DNA of 13,831 nt from Clostridiales bacterium (GTDB taxonomy: Bacteria > Bacillota > Clostridia > Oscillospirales > CAG-272), in the NCBI GenBank assembly GCA_003523225.1, contig DPGK01000036.1:21626-35456 (forward strand). The letters run 5' to 3'. Shown here one piece after another: positions 1-7,061 of the stretch; the first letter of the stretch is position 1, and each line of letters starts with the position of its first letter. The position numbers and the translations under genes are program-made. The notes under the pieces were generated by a model. That model was given only the letters and a program-made list of their open reading frames with translations. It did not search any database and was not told the origin of the DNA.

Positions 1-1508
1 ACGGTATCATAGCCCTGCGGCAGAGTTTCGATAAAGGAATCTATATGCGCGGCGCGCGCGGCGGCGTGTATCTCCTCCTCGGAAGCGCCCTCCTTGCCGT
101 AGGCTATGTTCTCGGCAACTGTCCCGCCGAACAGCCATGTATCCTGAAGCACCATCGTATATGCTCCGCGCAGGGATGCACGGGTGACGTTTCGTATCTC
201 GTTGCCGTCGATCAGTATTTTACCTGAATTGACATCGTAAAAACGCATAAGCAGGTTAATGACCGTAGTCTTTCCCGCGCCTGTGGGTCCAACAATGGCT
301 ATCGTTGACCCCGCGGCGGCGTCAAGGCTCAGCTCCTTGATTATCACCTTTTCGGGGACATATCCGAATCTGACGTGTTCAAGGGATACATCTCCCTTCA
401 CATCAGTCAGCACGGCGGCGTCCTTGGCGTCATCCGGCTCGGGAAGCTCGTCGATAAGGCGGAAAACACGCTCCGCGGCGGCAAGCGCCGACTGAAGGTC
501 GGCTAAAATATTTGCAAACTCGTTGATAGGCCCGGCAAATTTGCGTGAGTATTGCACAAATGCCGAAAGGTCACCAAGCTGAAGGAAAATTATCGACGCG
601 GGGGATGTTACCCCGGTAAGCGAGAGCATGAAGAATATTCCGCCCACCATTATCACAAGCGCAATGGAAAGATTATTTATGAAGTTGACGGACGGTCCTA
701 TCGCCGCGCCGTGATAGTCGGCGTCGTAATACGCCGCGCTGGCGTCGTCATTGCGCTCGTCGAACTTACCGACAACGGTCGCCTCACGACCGTAAGCGCG
801 TATGGTTCGCTGACCTGACATCATCTCCTCGGCGTATCCGTTAAGCGCTCCGAGCTTTGCCGAACGAAGCCTGAACAGAGGTCGCACTTTACGGCTTTTC
901 ACCCGTGTCATGGCAATCGAGATCGGGACAGTGACGACGAATATCACAATTATCACCGGGGATATTGATATCATCATTGCCAGCGAAAATACTACCGTAA
1001 CAACGCTCGAGCATATCTGAAGCAGGTCGTGCGACAGCGAGGCATTCACCGTGTCAACATCATACGATATATGACTTATAATGTCTCCGGTCGCGTGCGT
1101 ATCAAAATATCCAACCGGCAGCTGCATAAGGCGGTTGAAAATCTCTCGGCGCAGCGTGTACGTTATCTTCTGCCCGAGCTGCACCAGCAGCAGTGCCAGA
1201 CCCAATGACAGCACCGCCGCCGCGAAATACGAAAGCACCATAAGCCCCGCGTATTTGAAGACGGCGTCAAAATCCACGTGCCCTGAGCCAAGGTCGATGG
1301 CGTTTATCGCCGCGCCCGAAAGCTTCGGTCCGATAAGGGCGAACAGGTTTGAGGACACCATCAGCACAAATGCGGCAAGCACCAGCCATTTGCAACGCCA
1401 CAGATATCCGCCAAGTCTCAGTAGCACCTTGCGGCGCGTCTTTTTGTCGAGCTTTTTTGCTGCCTGCATATTGTTGGGATTGCTTTGCTGACGGGGGTCG
1501 CCAAGCAT
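1..1508 (-). CDS. ABC exporter half-transporter, ATPase-competent subunit (3' end outside window)
   Basis: Second subunit of a heterodimeric ABC exporter (membrane domain plus ATPase on one chain), presumably pumping drugs, lipids or peptides out of the cell; the substrate cannot be read from sequence. About 502 residues are visible. The membrane domain fills roughly residues 20-330 (hydrophobic helices, PVGYFDTHATGDIISH intracellular-loop motif). The ATPase has Walker A GPTGAGKTT at about 407-415 and a Q-loop in VLQDTWLF. Signature, Walker B and switch His lie beyond base 1, so 80-100 residues are missing. The start is ambiguous. ATG at 1508 has GGAGGAGG six bases upstream and is chosen here. 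In-frame TTG 1544 has GGAGG at eight bases and would overlap the upstream gene by 8 bp. ATG 1529 has no well-placed site but would give the Gly-rich N-terminus often seen in this family. It follows subunit 1 directly. Confidence 0.95.
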   Translation of the reverse strand, partial: MLGDPRQQSNPNNMQAAKKLDKKTRRKVLLRLGGYLWRCKWLVLAAFVLMVSSNLFALIGPKLSGAAINAIDLGSGHVDFDAVFKYAGLMVLSYFAAAVLSLGLALLLVQLGQKITYTLRREIFNRLMQLPVGYFDTHATGDIISHISYDVDTVNASLSHDLLQICSSVVTVVFSLAMMISISPVIIVIFVVTVPISIAMTRVKSRKVRPLFRLRSAKLGALNGYAEEMMSGQRTIRAYGREATVVGKFDERNDDASAAYYDADYHGAAIGPSVNFINNLSIALVIMVGGIFFMLSLTGVTSPASIIFLQLGDLSAFVQYSRKFAGPINEFANILADLQSALAAAERVFRLIDELPEPDDAKDAAVLTDVKGDVSLEHVRFGYVPEKVIIKELSLDAAAGSTIAIVGPTGAGKTTVINLLMRFYDVNSGKILIDGNEIRNVTRASLRGAYTMVLQDTWLFGGTVAENIAYGKEGASEEEIHAAARAAHIDSFIETLPQGYDT

Positions 1509-1536
1509 TGCTTTTCCTCCTCCGCCCATTCCTCCG

Positions 1537-3294
1537 TTATTCAAGGAAAGCACCTCCCATCTGCGACTGACTTATCTCCCGGTATACCTCACAGTTCTCC
1601 ATAAGCTCATCGTGAGTGCCCATGCCGATTATTTCTCCCTTGTCAAGCACCAGAATAAGGTCGGAGTTCATAACCGAGCTGACGCGCTGGGCAACGACAA
1701 TAACGCTTCCTCCCTCAGAGGCTATCTCCTCGCGCAGTGCACGGCGAAGCGCCGCATCTGTCTTGTAGTCAAGCGCCGAGCTTGCGTCGTCGAGCACCAG
1801 GATCTGCGGTCTTGCCGCGATTGCGCGGGAAATAAACAGCCTCTGCCGCTGTCCACCGCTGACGTTCGTCCCCTTTGATGTAAGCCCGTGCTCGTATTTT
1901 TCAGGAAAATGGCTGATAAACTCATCCGCCTGAGCGATCTTCGCCGCTCTGACTATATCCTCATGCGACAATCCTCTGCCGAAGTTGATATTTTCCTCGA
2001 CCGTATCGGCACAGATGAAATCGTTCTGCATAGCAACGCCGAACATAGAGTGAAGCTCCTCCTTTGGAATCGTCCTTACATCTCTGCCGTCAATTCTGAC
2101 CGCGCCCTCGCTCACATCGTAAAAACGCATAAGCAGTGAAAGAAGGGTGGTTTTTCCGCTTCCCGTCGCACCGATGATGCCGAGAGTCCCGCCCTTCGGA
2201 AGCGAAAAGCTGATGTTTTTAAGCACCTTCCCTTTTCCGTTATAGGCAAAGCTCACGTTATCAAAGACTATTCCGCTTTCGCGTTTGCGCGGATACGCGG
2301 ATTCCGGCTCTAAAGCAAGATCCTCCGGAGTCTTCAGCACCTCCTCTATACGTTCGGCGGAAGCGCTTGCCTTGGATATTATCAGGAATATACGCGATAC
2401 CGACATCATCGCCATCGAGATAAGCGTAAAATACTGAATAAACGCGATTATCTTGCCCGGTTCGGAAAGCCCTCCGTTGACGCGGAATGCACCGACAACA
2501 ACAACGGCGGTTATTCCGAGGTTCATGAACATATTCATAAGGGGATTTGCCAGCGACATTATGGAGTTTGTCTTGCGTTCGGTCGCGGCAAGAGCGGCAT
2601 TCTCCCGGTCAAAACGGCGGCATTCGTAATCGGTTTTAGAAAGCGCCTTGATAACGCGCACGCCCTGTGCGTCCTCGCGGACTACGCGGGTCATTGAATC
2701 CACCGCCTCACGAACACGGGTGTAAAGCGGCAGTCCACGACTTGTAATACCGTATACGGCAATAAAAATGAATGGCAGGACGGCAACCATGACAAGTGTA
2801 AGCACCGGGTCAAGCGTTGCGGTGATTGCCAGTCCGCCGATAAGCAGTATAGGCGCACGTACGCCCATGCGCTGCATGGTGTTTATAAAGTTATGTATAT
2901 TGTAGGTATCTCCGGTAATACGGCTTTCAAGGCTCTCTATTGTGAAAGAATCCGTCTGCGACGGCGAAAGACGCATTGTACGTTCAAAAAGGTCATGCCG
3001 CACTGCGCGCGCCACGTCCTTTGCCGTGCGTGCCGACATGCGGTTTGCAGTGACATTTCCCACGACGCCCAAAAAAGCGCACACTATCATAATAAGTGCC
3101 CAGATAACTATCCTGCGGCTGCCGCCCCCAAGGTCGGGCGACGCTTCCCCTCCAAGCGGCTTAATTACGTTCTGTATTATATGACTAAGAATGTACGGCA
3201 GCGCAAGCTCCATAAGCGTGCCGACGACCTTTATTGACAGCGACAGACACATGAAACGCCGATGAGGCTTCAGATACGAGAGAATCGTCCTCAT
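1537..3294 (-). CDS. ABC exporter half-transporter, degenerate-site subunit (TM287/BmrC type)
   Basis: First subunit of the heterodimeric exporter, 585 residues, the full length of a half-transporter. Six membrane helices lie within about residues 15-310 and the ATPase domain within 340-575. Walker A is GATGSGKTT (375-383), Q-loop Gln423, signature VSGGQ (478-482), Walker B ILVLDD (498-503). The residue after Walker B, normally the catalytic Glu, is Asp503, and the switch His is Gln536 (VAQRVSS). These two changes are the known mark of the non-hydrolysing site in heterodimeric exporters such as TM287/288 and BmrCD; its intact signature would complete the active site of the partner. The ATG overlaps the marR stop by four bases (ATGA), and the next subunit follows within 30 bases, so all three are one operon. 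The substrate is unknown; multidrug or lipid export is the usual guess. Confidence 0.97.
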   Translation of the reverse strand: MRTILSYLKPHRRFMCLSLSIKVVGTLMELALPYILSHIIQNVIKPLGGEASPDLGGGSRRIVIWALIMIVCAFLGVVGNVTANRMSARTAKDVARAVRHDLFERTMRLSPSQTDSFTIESLESRITGDTYNIHNFINTMQRMGVRAPILLIGGLAITATLDPVLTLVMVAVLPFIFIAVYGITSRGLPLYTRVREAVDSMTRVVREDAQGVRVIKALSKTDYECRRFDRENAALAATERKTNSIMSLANPLMNMFMNLGITAVVVVGAFRVNGGLSEPGKIIAFIQYFTLISMAMMSVSRIFLIISKASASAERIEEVLKTPEDLALEPESAYPRKRESGIVFDNVSFAYNGKGKVLKNISFSLPKGGTLGIIGATGSGKTTLLSLLMRFYDVSEGAVRIDGRDVRTIPKEELHSMFGVAMQNDFICADTVEENINFGRGLSHEDIVRAAKIAQADEFISHFPEKYEHGLTSKGTNVSGGQRQRLFISRAIAARPQILVLDDASSALDYKTDAALRRALREEIASEGGSVIVVAQRVSSVMNSDLILVLDKGEIIGMGTHDELMENCEVYREISQSQMGGAFLE

Positions 3295-3743
3295 GTGACA
3301 TCATCCTCCGCGTCGAGTGAAACCTTGGCATAGTCCGCTGCTTTTCTGGCAAGGCGGGAGAGCATTGACATGAACATCTCCATCTCCTCCTCGGAAAAAT
3401 CCTCTGTAAGATAATTGTTCCACTCTCTCAGCATATTCTGCACCGTCGGCAGTATTTCCATTGCCTTTTCGGTCGGGTAGACCTCCGTGACACGTTTGTC
3501 AGTGTCCTTCTGACGGCGTTCAACATAACCACATGACTCAAGATACGCAAGATTTCTTGTCACGTTGCTCTTGTTGATATAGATCCGCTTGGCAAGCTTG
3601 TCCTGAGATATTCCCGGATGGCGACAGACTGTCATGATATAGCTTGTGTGCGACGCGCCAATGTCTGTACCTTTGAGCTTATCTCCTCGCCATACCGCTC
3701 CACAGCGGCTTATGACATTGATATATCGCATAAGTGACGGCAT
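3291..3743 (-). CDS. MarR-family transcriptional regulator
   Basis: Winged-helix DNA-binding regulator of the MarR family, 150 residues from the chosen start (family usually 140-160). The helix-turn-helix region reads ISQDKLAKRI-YINKSNVTRNL, followed by the wing (VERRQKDTDKRVTEVYPT) and the helical dimerisation tail. An upstream in-frame ATG at 3791 would add 16 residues, but it sits at the end of a terminator-like hairpin and has no ribosome site; ATG 3743 has AGAGGAGT nine bases upstream and gives the typical MarR N-terminus, so it is preferred. The gene overlaps the ABC exporter by ATGA, the classic arrangement in which the regulator represses its own operon until a ligand (often the exported compound) binds. 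That regulatory role is inferred from context. A possible operator lies beside the promoter at 3898-3911. Confidence 0.93.
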   Translation of the reverse strand: MPSLMRYINVISRCGAVWRGDKLKGTDIGASHTSYIMTVCRHPGISQDKLAKRIYINKSNVTRNLAYLESCGYVERRQKDTDKRVTEVYPTEKAMEILPTVQNMLREWNNYLTEDFSEEEMEMFMSMLSRLARKAADYAKVSLDAEDDVT

Positions 3744-3752
3744 TTTTTCATC

Positions 3753-3760
3753 ACTCCTCT
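3753..3760 (-). promoter_or_regulatory. Ribosome binding site deciding the marR start
   Basis: AGAGGAGT on the minus strand, nine bases before ATG 3743. It supports the shorter MarR protein over the start at 3791, which has no comparable site. Confidence 0.75.
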
Positions 3761-3793
3761 TCCATAGGCAACTGAATTTCGATACAGGCACTT

Positions 3794-3832
3794 AAAAAGC
3801 CGGGGATACGTCATAAGCGCGATATCCCCGAC
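3794..3832 (-). terminator. Intrinsic-terminator-like hairpin in the marR leader
   Basis: On the minus strand a 10-bp stem (GTCGGGGATA with TATCCCCGGC, one G-T pair) closes a 14-base loop and is followed at once by five T residues. It lies about 25-60 bases downstream of the predicted start of the marR promoter and before the marR start codon. It can act either as an attenuator of the marR-ABC operon or as the end of readthrough transcripts from the gene at 3951-5132. A smaller hairpin (GTTGC/GCAAC, 3838-3851) precedes it. The structure is read directly; the role is inferred. Confidence 0.7.
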
Positions 3833-3862
3833 ACATCGTTGCGCCCGCAACCTTCTGTCGAT

Positions 3863-3891
3863 ATTATAACACAAAACCGCAGAAAAATCAA
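3863..3891 (-). promoter_or_regulatory. Sigma-A promoter of the marR-ABC operon
   Basis: Minus-strand -35 TTGATT (3886-3891) and perfect -10 TATAAT (3863-3868) are separated by 17 bases. Predicted transcription start is near 3856, giving a leader of about 110 bases to the marR ATG that contains the terminator-like hairpin. Confidence 0.85.
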
Positions 3892-3897
3892 CCCTTT

Positions 3898-3911
3898 TGC
3901 ATTATATTGCA
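3898..3911. promoter_or_regulatory. Imperfect palindrome next to marR promoter, possible MarR operator
   Basis: TGCATTATATTGCA matches its own reverse complement at 12 of 14 positions and ends six bases upstream of the -35 box. AT-rich palindromes beside the promoter are typical MarR operators, but the site could also belong to a weak hairpin (AACCC ... GGGTT, followed by GATTTTT) that would end the upstream transcript. No binding evidence exists. Confidence 0.35.
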
Positions 3912-3950
3912 TACGGGTTATTTTTTATTTTTTCTGAGCCGCACCCGGAT

Positions 3951-5132
3951 TCAGCTCTTTCCGGATGCCCGCTCGTAAGATGAAACGACCTCCGACTCGA
4001 TCAACGCGGAAAGCTCGTTTTCATGAATAAACTGTATTACCACCCTGGGATTGAATTGACCAAGCCCCTTTTCCGAATATGTCTGGCAGATGCGATATCC
4101 CACCTCACCGAATGTATTGGAAAAGTACTCGGAAAAAAGTATTTTGTCCCACTCGTCTCCATCTGGCAACTCGATGAGCACAGGCGGATAGAGCGGCAAT
4201 TCATGTCTGTATTCGATCTGTGAACAGGTCACATCAATATCATAGCAATGCTCGAAATGAGAATACTTTTTCATCACATTGCTCGGCAATGTGACCGTTC
4301 TGTTATGTATCAGCCTTTCAAGCCCCACCTCGCGCGCAAGCGACCTGCCCATAGTAATGTGCGTATAGAAATCAAGCTCCTCCGCCGTAAGCACCGTGCG
4401 GCTTTCGGTAAAAGCTTCGGGCAACGCCTCAAACACCGCAAGATATGCATAATACGCACCAAGAGCATTCAGGGAGTTCTCGGTATTGTTGTATAGCTGC
4501 CCTGCCCCGCGGGCTTCGGTGAGCGCCCCGGTGAGGTCGAGGAAACAGTCCGCTCCCTCCGCATCCATCCTTTCCGAAAGTCGGGAAAGGCGGGTGTCCG
4601 GGCTTATCTCACCGAAAAACGCCGGCAGCTTGTCGCCGTACACCGTCTGCGAGTTGGGAATAACAGCGATCAGATATTCAATGCCGCAGTCTTCAAAAAC
4701 TTTGTTCCGCTGACTTATCGCTTTCGCAAGCTCACCTATCTCACTGTCGGATACCGCAAATTCACCTATATAGTCGCGTACATAGTCATACCCGTAGTCT
4801 GAATCAAAGGCATCAAACAGAAATCCGTCCCTGCCGACAATAATGTTTTCGTCGTCAATTCTTCCGAAAAGAAGAAATTCGTATTTTACGACATTCGCGC
4901 GCAGCTCCGGATCGCGGAAAAAGATATCGTCAAGCCACCATGCGCCCCCGAAATCATACTCCGCTCCATCGTAATAGTCATCACAAAGCTCACTAATGCC
5001 CATAACAGAGGACAATCCGAAATATATCGTGCCGGAAAGCAGAACCCCCATGAACAGTACCGCGCAAATAAGCGCAGAGCCGCGGGTCACGACAAAATTT
5101 TCGGCATTGTTCAGCACTTGCTTTTCTTTCAT
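3951..5132 (-). CDS. AlgX/AlgJ/DHHW-like SGNH-fold protein, catalytic residues apparently lost
   Basis: Membrane-anchored extracellular protein, 393 residues, resembling the AlgX/AlgJ/DHHW proteins that hand acetyl groups from an MBOAT partner to polysaccharide. One N-terminal membrane helix spans about 19-41. Family signatures follow: FFRDPELR (71-78), NIIVGRDGFLF (96-106), the IPNSQTVYGDKLP block (158-170) and a Y-x-x-T-x-x-x-x-N-x-x-GA block at 214-226. The catalytic pattern TDxHWN is here TENSLN (217-222), so Asp is Glu218 and His is Ser220. The nucleophile block, normally GDS followed by a hydrophobic residue, aligns with SEYF (334-337), placing Tyr where Ser belongs. Acetyl transfer by the known mechanism is therefore doubtful. 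The gene follows the MBOAT gene by 26 bases with GGGGAGG as ribosome site and is the last of the run. Family placement is by remembered motifs, without a search. Confidence 0.75.
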   Translation of the reverse strand: MKEKQVLNNAENFVVTRGSALICAVLFMGVLLSGTIYFGLSSVMGISELCDDYYDGAEYDFGGAWWLDDIFFRDPELRANVVKYEFLLFGRIDDENIIVGRDGFLFDAFDSDYGYDYVRDYIGEFAVSDSEIGELAKAISQRNKVFEDCGIEYLIAVIPNSQTVYGDKLPAFFGEISPDTRLSRLSERMDAEGADCFLDLTGALTEARGAGQLYNNTENSLNALGAYYAYLAVFEALPEAFTESRTVLTAEELDFYTHITMGRSLAREVGLERLIHNRTVTLPSNVMKKYSHFEHCYDIDVTCSQIEYRHELPLYPPVLIELPDGDEWDKILFSEYFSNTFGEVGYRICQTYSEKGLGQFNPRVVIQFIHENELSALIESEVVSSYERASGKS

Positions 5133-5158
5133 TACACTTCCTCCCCGGCGGGATAAAT

Positions 5159-6622
5159 CTAAAAGGTAATATATTTGAGCGGCTCAGCCGCATACTCAGG
5201 ATACTGCGGCATTATCACAATAATACTGAAAACAAAAAACAAAAGAAGTCCGCCGCAGTATACGGTGCGTATCACAGCTCCTGCACGCCCGCGCGACCAG
5301 TCAAAGCCACAGCCATCAAGTATCGCCGGAAGCGCAAGCAATAGCGCCGCTGCAAACACCCACAAATATTCAGTATTGAACAAAGTCAAGTAAAGCCTGT
5401 ACGACTGGTATGAACCGCGAACGGTCAAAGACGTGAAGTATTCTATCATCTGACCGACCGAGCGAAGCTTGAGCTGAGTCCAAAACAGCGAAACAAGAAT
5501 TATCGTGACAAATCTTCCGCAGCTTTGCGTAAAGAGATTCCGCCTGATACACGACTCCCCGGTCTTCCCGCACAGATCCGCACGCTCTGCCGCCACAAGC
5601 AGCGTAAGCGGCAAAAACGCCAGCAGCATAGGAAGGGACGCCTTGAACCACATGGCGGTAAGCAACGCAATAGTCGCTCCTGCAAGAAACGCCACAGCTT
5701 TGGCGCGCGGGTGCTTACCTTTTTTGCTTGCAATACCGTTCAGGAGCTTTTCGAGGGGACCGGCAAAATAATCGTCAAGGAAGCTGTAAAGACTGCCCAA
5801 AAAGCGCTTCAGATACTCCGTCGGTGTGCACGCGGCAAACGGATAATGAAAATCCGGCTCAAGGTGTATCCCCATAATAAGCGCCATGCCTCTGCCCATA
5901 TCGGAATAACCAGAAAAGGCGTAATAAACATTGGCAAGCATCAAAAGAACCAAAAACAAACCGACACCGAGCTTCAGTTCCCCACCTGACGGTATATTGT
6001 CGATAATTCTGTCATATGCGTCCGCCATTATTGCCGCGACTCCGATACGCTTGACAAAGCCTCCGGCAAACAGAACAATGCCGTTAGCGGCATTGTTCAG
6101 CGAAAACTCCATTTTCTCCTCGGAGGTGATACGTACAAAGTCCTTGTATTTGATGATCGGTCCTGCTATAAGCACGGGAAAAAAGCCGATGTATAGCAGT
6201 GCATCGGCAAAATTTGCGGGCGGCTCGGCATCACCGCGGGATATATCTATCGTCATTGAAATGACAGATAAAAGATAAACCGATACCCCGAGCGGCAAAA
6301 AGGTAATGTCATATGCCTCCAGCCACACGCCGCAAAACCGCAAGGCCGCAAACATGGTAACGCATACCGCCACACAGAAGAACATCATCGTCCTTTTCGG
6401 CTTTTTGCGGCTGACGTAAACGGCATACGAGGCGCAGTACGCAAAGGTGGCGCTTACCGCAAGAAACAATATGCTTACCGGAGTTTTTATGTTTGCAAGC
6501 ACATAAAAAAGCACGCCTGAAATAAGTATTGTCCACCGTCGGTAACGCGCCGGAGTCAGTGCCAGTGCCGCCATCATAAGCGGAAGAAATATGAATATAA
6601 AAAGCGGTGATGTGAATTGCAT
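5159..6622 (-). CDS. MBOAT-family (AlgI-like) membrane acyltransferase homologue lacking both conserved histidines
   Basis: Polytopic membrane protein of 487 residues, the normal AlgI/DltB length. Family landmarks are clear: FTSPLFIFIFLPL at the N-terminus, TFLPLGVSVY (107-116), FFPVLIAGPIIKYKDF (147-162), FSGYSDMGRG (236-245) and PDFHYPF (256-262). In active members these are followed by a WRRWH motif and a WHG motif whose histidines are conserved, the latter being catalytic. Here the first aligns with LKRFL (Leu275 for His) and the second with MWFKA (Phe326 for His); the framework around both is intact. The protein probably cannot acylate by the known mechanism. ATG 6622 lies one base after the stop of the upstream gene; a start 34 codons earlier would run back through that gene and is rejected. 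The SGNH partner follows 26 bases downstream. Confidence 0.9.
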   Translation of the reverse strand: MQFTSPLFIFIFLPLMMAALALTPARYRRWTILISGVLFYVLANIKTPVSILFLAVSATFAYCASYAVYVSRKKPKRTMMFFCVAVCVTMFAALRFCGVWLEAYDITFLPLGVSVYLLSVISMTIDISRGDAEPPANFADALLYIGFFPVLIAGPIIKYKDFVRITSEEKMEFSLNNAANGIVLFAGGFVKRIGVAAIMADAYDRIIDNIPSGGELKLGVGLFLVLLMLANVYYAFSGYSDMGRGMALIMGIHLEPDFHYPFAACTPTEYLKRFLGSLYSFLDDYFAGPLEKLLNGIASKKGKHPRAKAVAFLAGATIALLTAMWFKASLPMLLAFLPLTLLVAAERADLCGKTGESCIRRNLFTQSCGRFVTIILVSLFWTQLKLRSVGQMIEYFTSLTVRGSYQSYRLYLTLFNTEYLWVFAAALLLALPAILDGCGFDWSRGRAGAVIRTVYCGGLLLFFVFSIIVIMPQYPEYAAEPLKYITF

Positions 6623-6623
6623 T

Positions 6624-7058
6624 TTATATCTGTCCCGAAATAAATAATACCAATGCAAATAAAAGCGGCTGAAAACAGCATGTGCCGAAAAAAGCCCACG
6701 ACGCAGTGCGCATCCACCGGTCAACCGGATGCTTTGCCACCGCTACTGCGACGGCAAGTATGATCCCCGTAAGCGCACATATTCCACCGCCAAACGCGGC
6801 AGCAACCGTGACCGGAAAAAGAAGTATCCCGAAAATGGCGACAGTGGCTATTGCAAGATGACCTGCCGGACTTACATCTGGCGTATCCGACGGCGCCGAG
6901 GGAAGACTGCCAAGCACCCCGACGCAAAGCGCCGCGAAAACCGTTGCCAGAACAGCAACGACTGTACAGAAAATGCAGAATCCGAATGCAACCTTAAAGC
7001 GTGTCGGAGTCGGCGGACATATGTCCGCCGAAAGCTCCTGTTTTCTCCGCTCCGACAT
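6624..7058 (-). CDS. Small membrane protein of unknown function
   Basis: A 144-residue protein I do not recognise. A short polar N-terminus (1-22, with two Pro residues) is followed by hydrophobic segments at about 23-50, 67-86, 88-108 and 117-142, suggesting four membrane helices; a Ser/Pro/Asp-rich loop lies at 51-66 between the first two. A basic patch (KHPVDRWMR) sits before the last helix. The coding case rests on context: it begins three bases after the stop of the TIM-barrel gene and ends one base before the MBOAT start, so it is embedded and probably translationally coupled between them. No clear ribosome site precedes it. It may be an accessory subunit of the MBOAT protein; that is inference from position only. 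Confidence 0.8.
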   Translation of the reverse strand: MSERRKQELSADICPPTPTRFKVAFGFCIFCTVVAVLATVFAALCVGVLGSLPSAPSDTPDVSPAGHLAIATVAIFGILLFPVTVAAAFGGGICALTGIILAVAVAVAKHPVDRWMRTASWAFFGTCCFQPLLFALVLFISGQI

Positions 7059-7061
7059 CGC

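Noticed and set aside
3744..3791. Longer MarR start at 3791
   Set aside because: No ribosome site and it abuts the terminator-like hairpin; the internal ATG 3743 has a good site and gives a normal MarR length.
5525..5989. 154-codon plus-strand frame inside the MBOAT gene
   Set aside because: Antisense to a clear MBOAT protein, highly basic low-information product, no start signals.
6623..6724. N-terminal extension of the MBOAT protein to base 6724
   Set aside because: The 34 extra residues overlap the upstream gene; the family N-terminus (FTSPLFIFIFLPL) starts right after ATG 6622.
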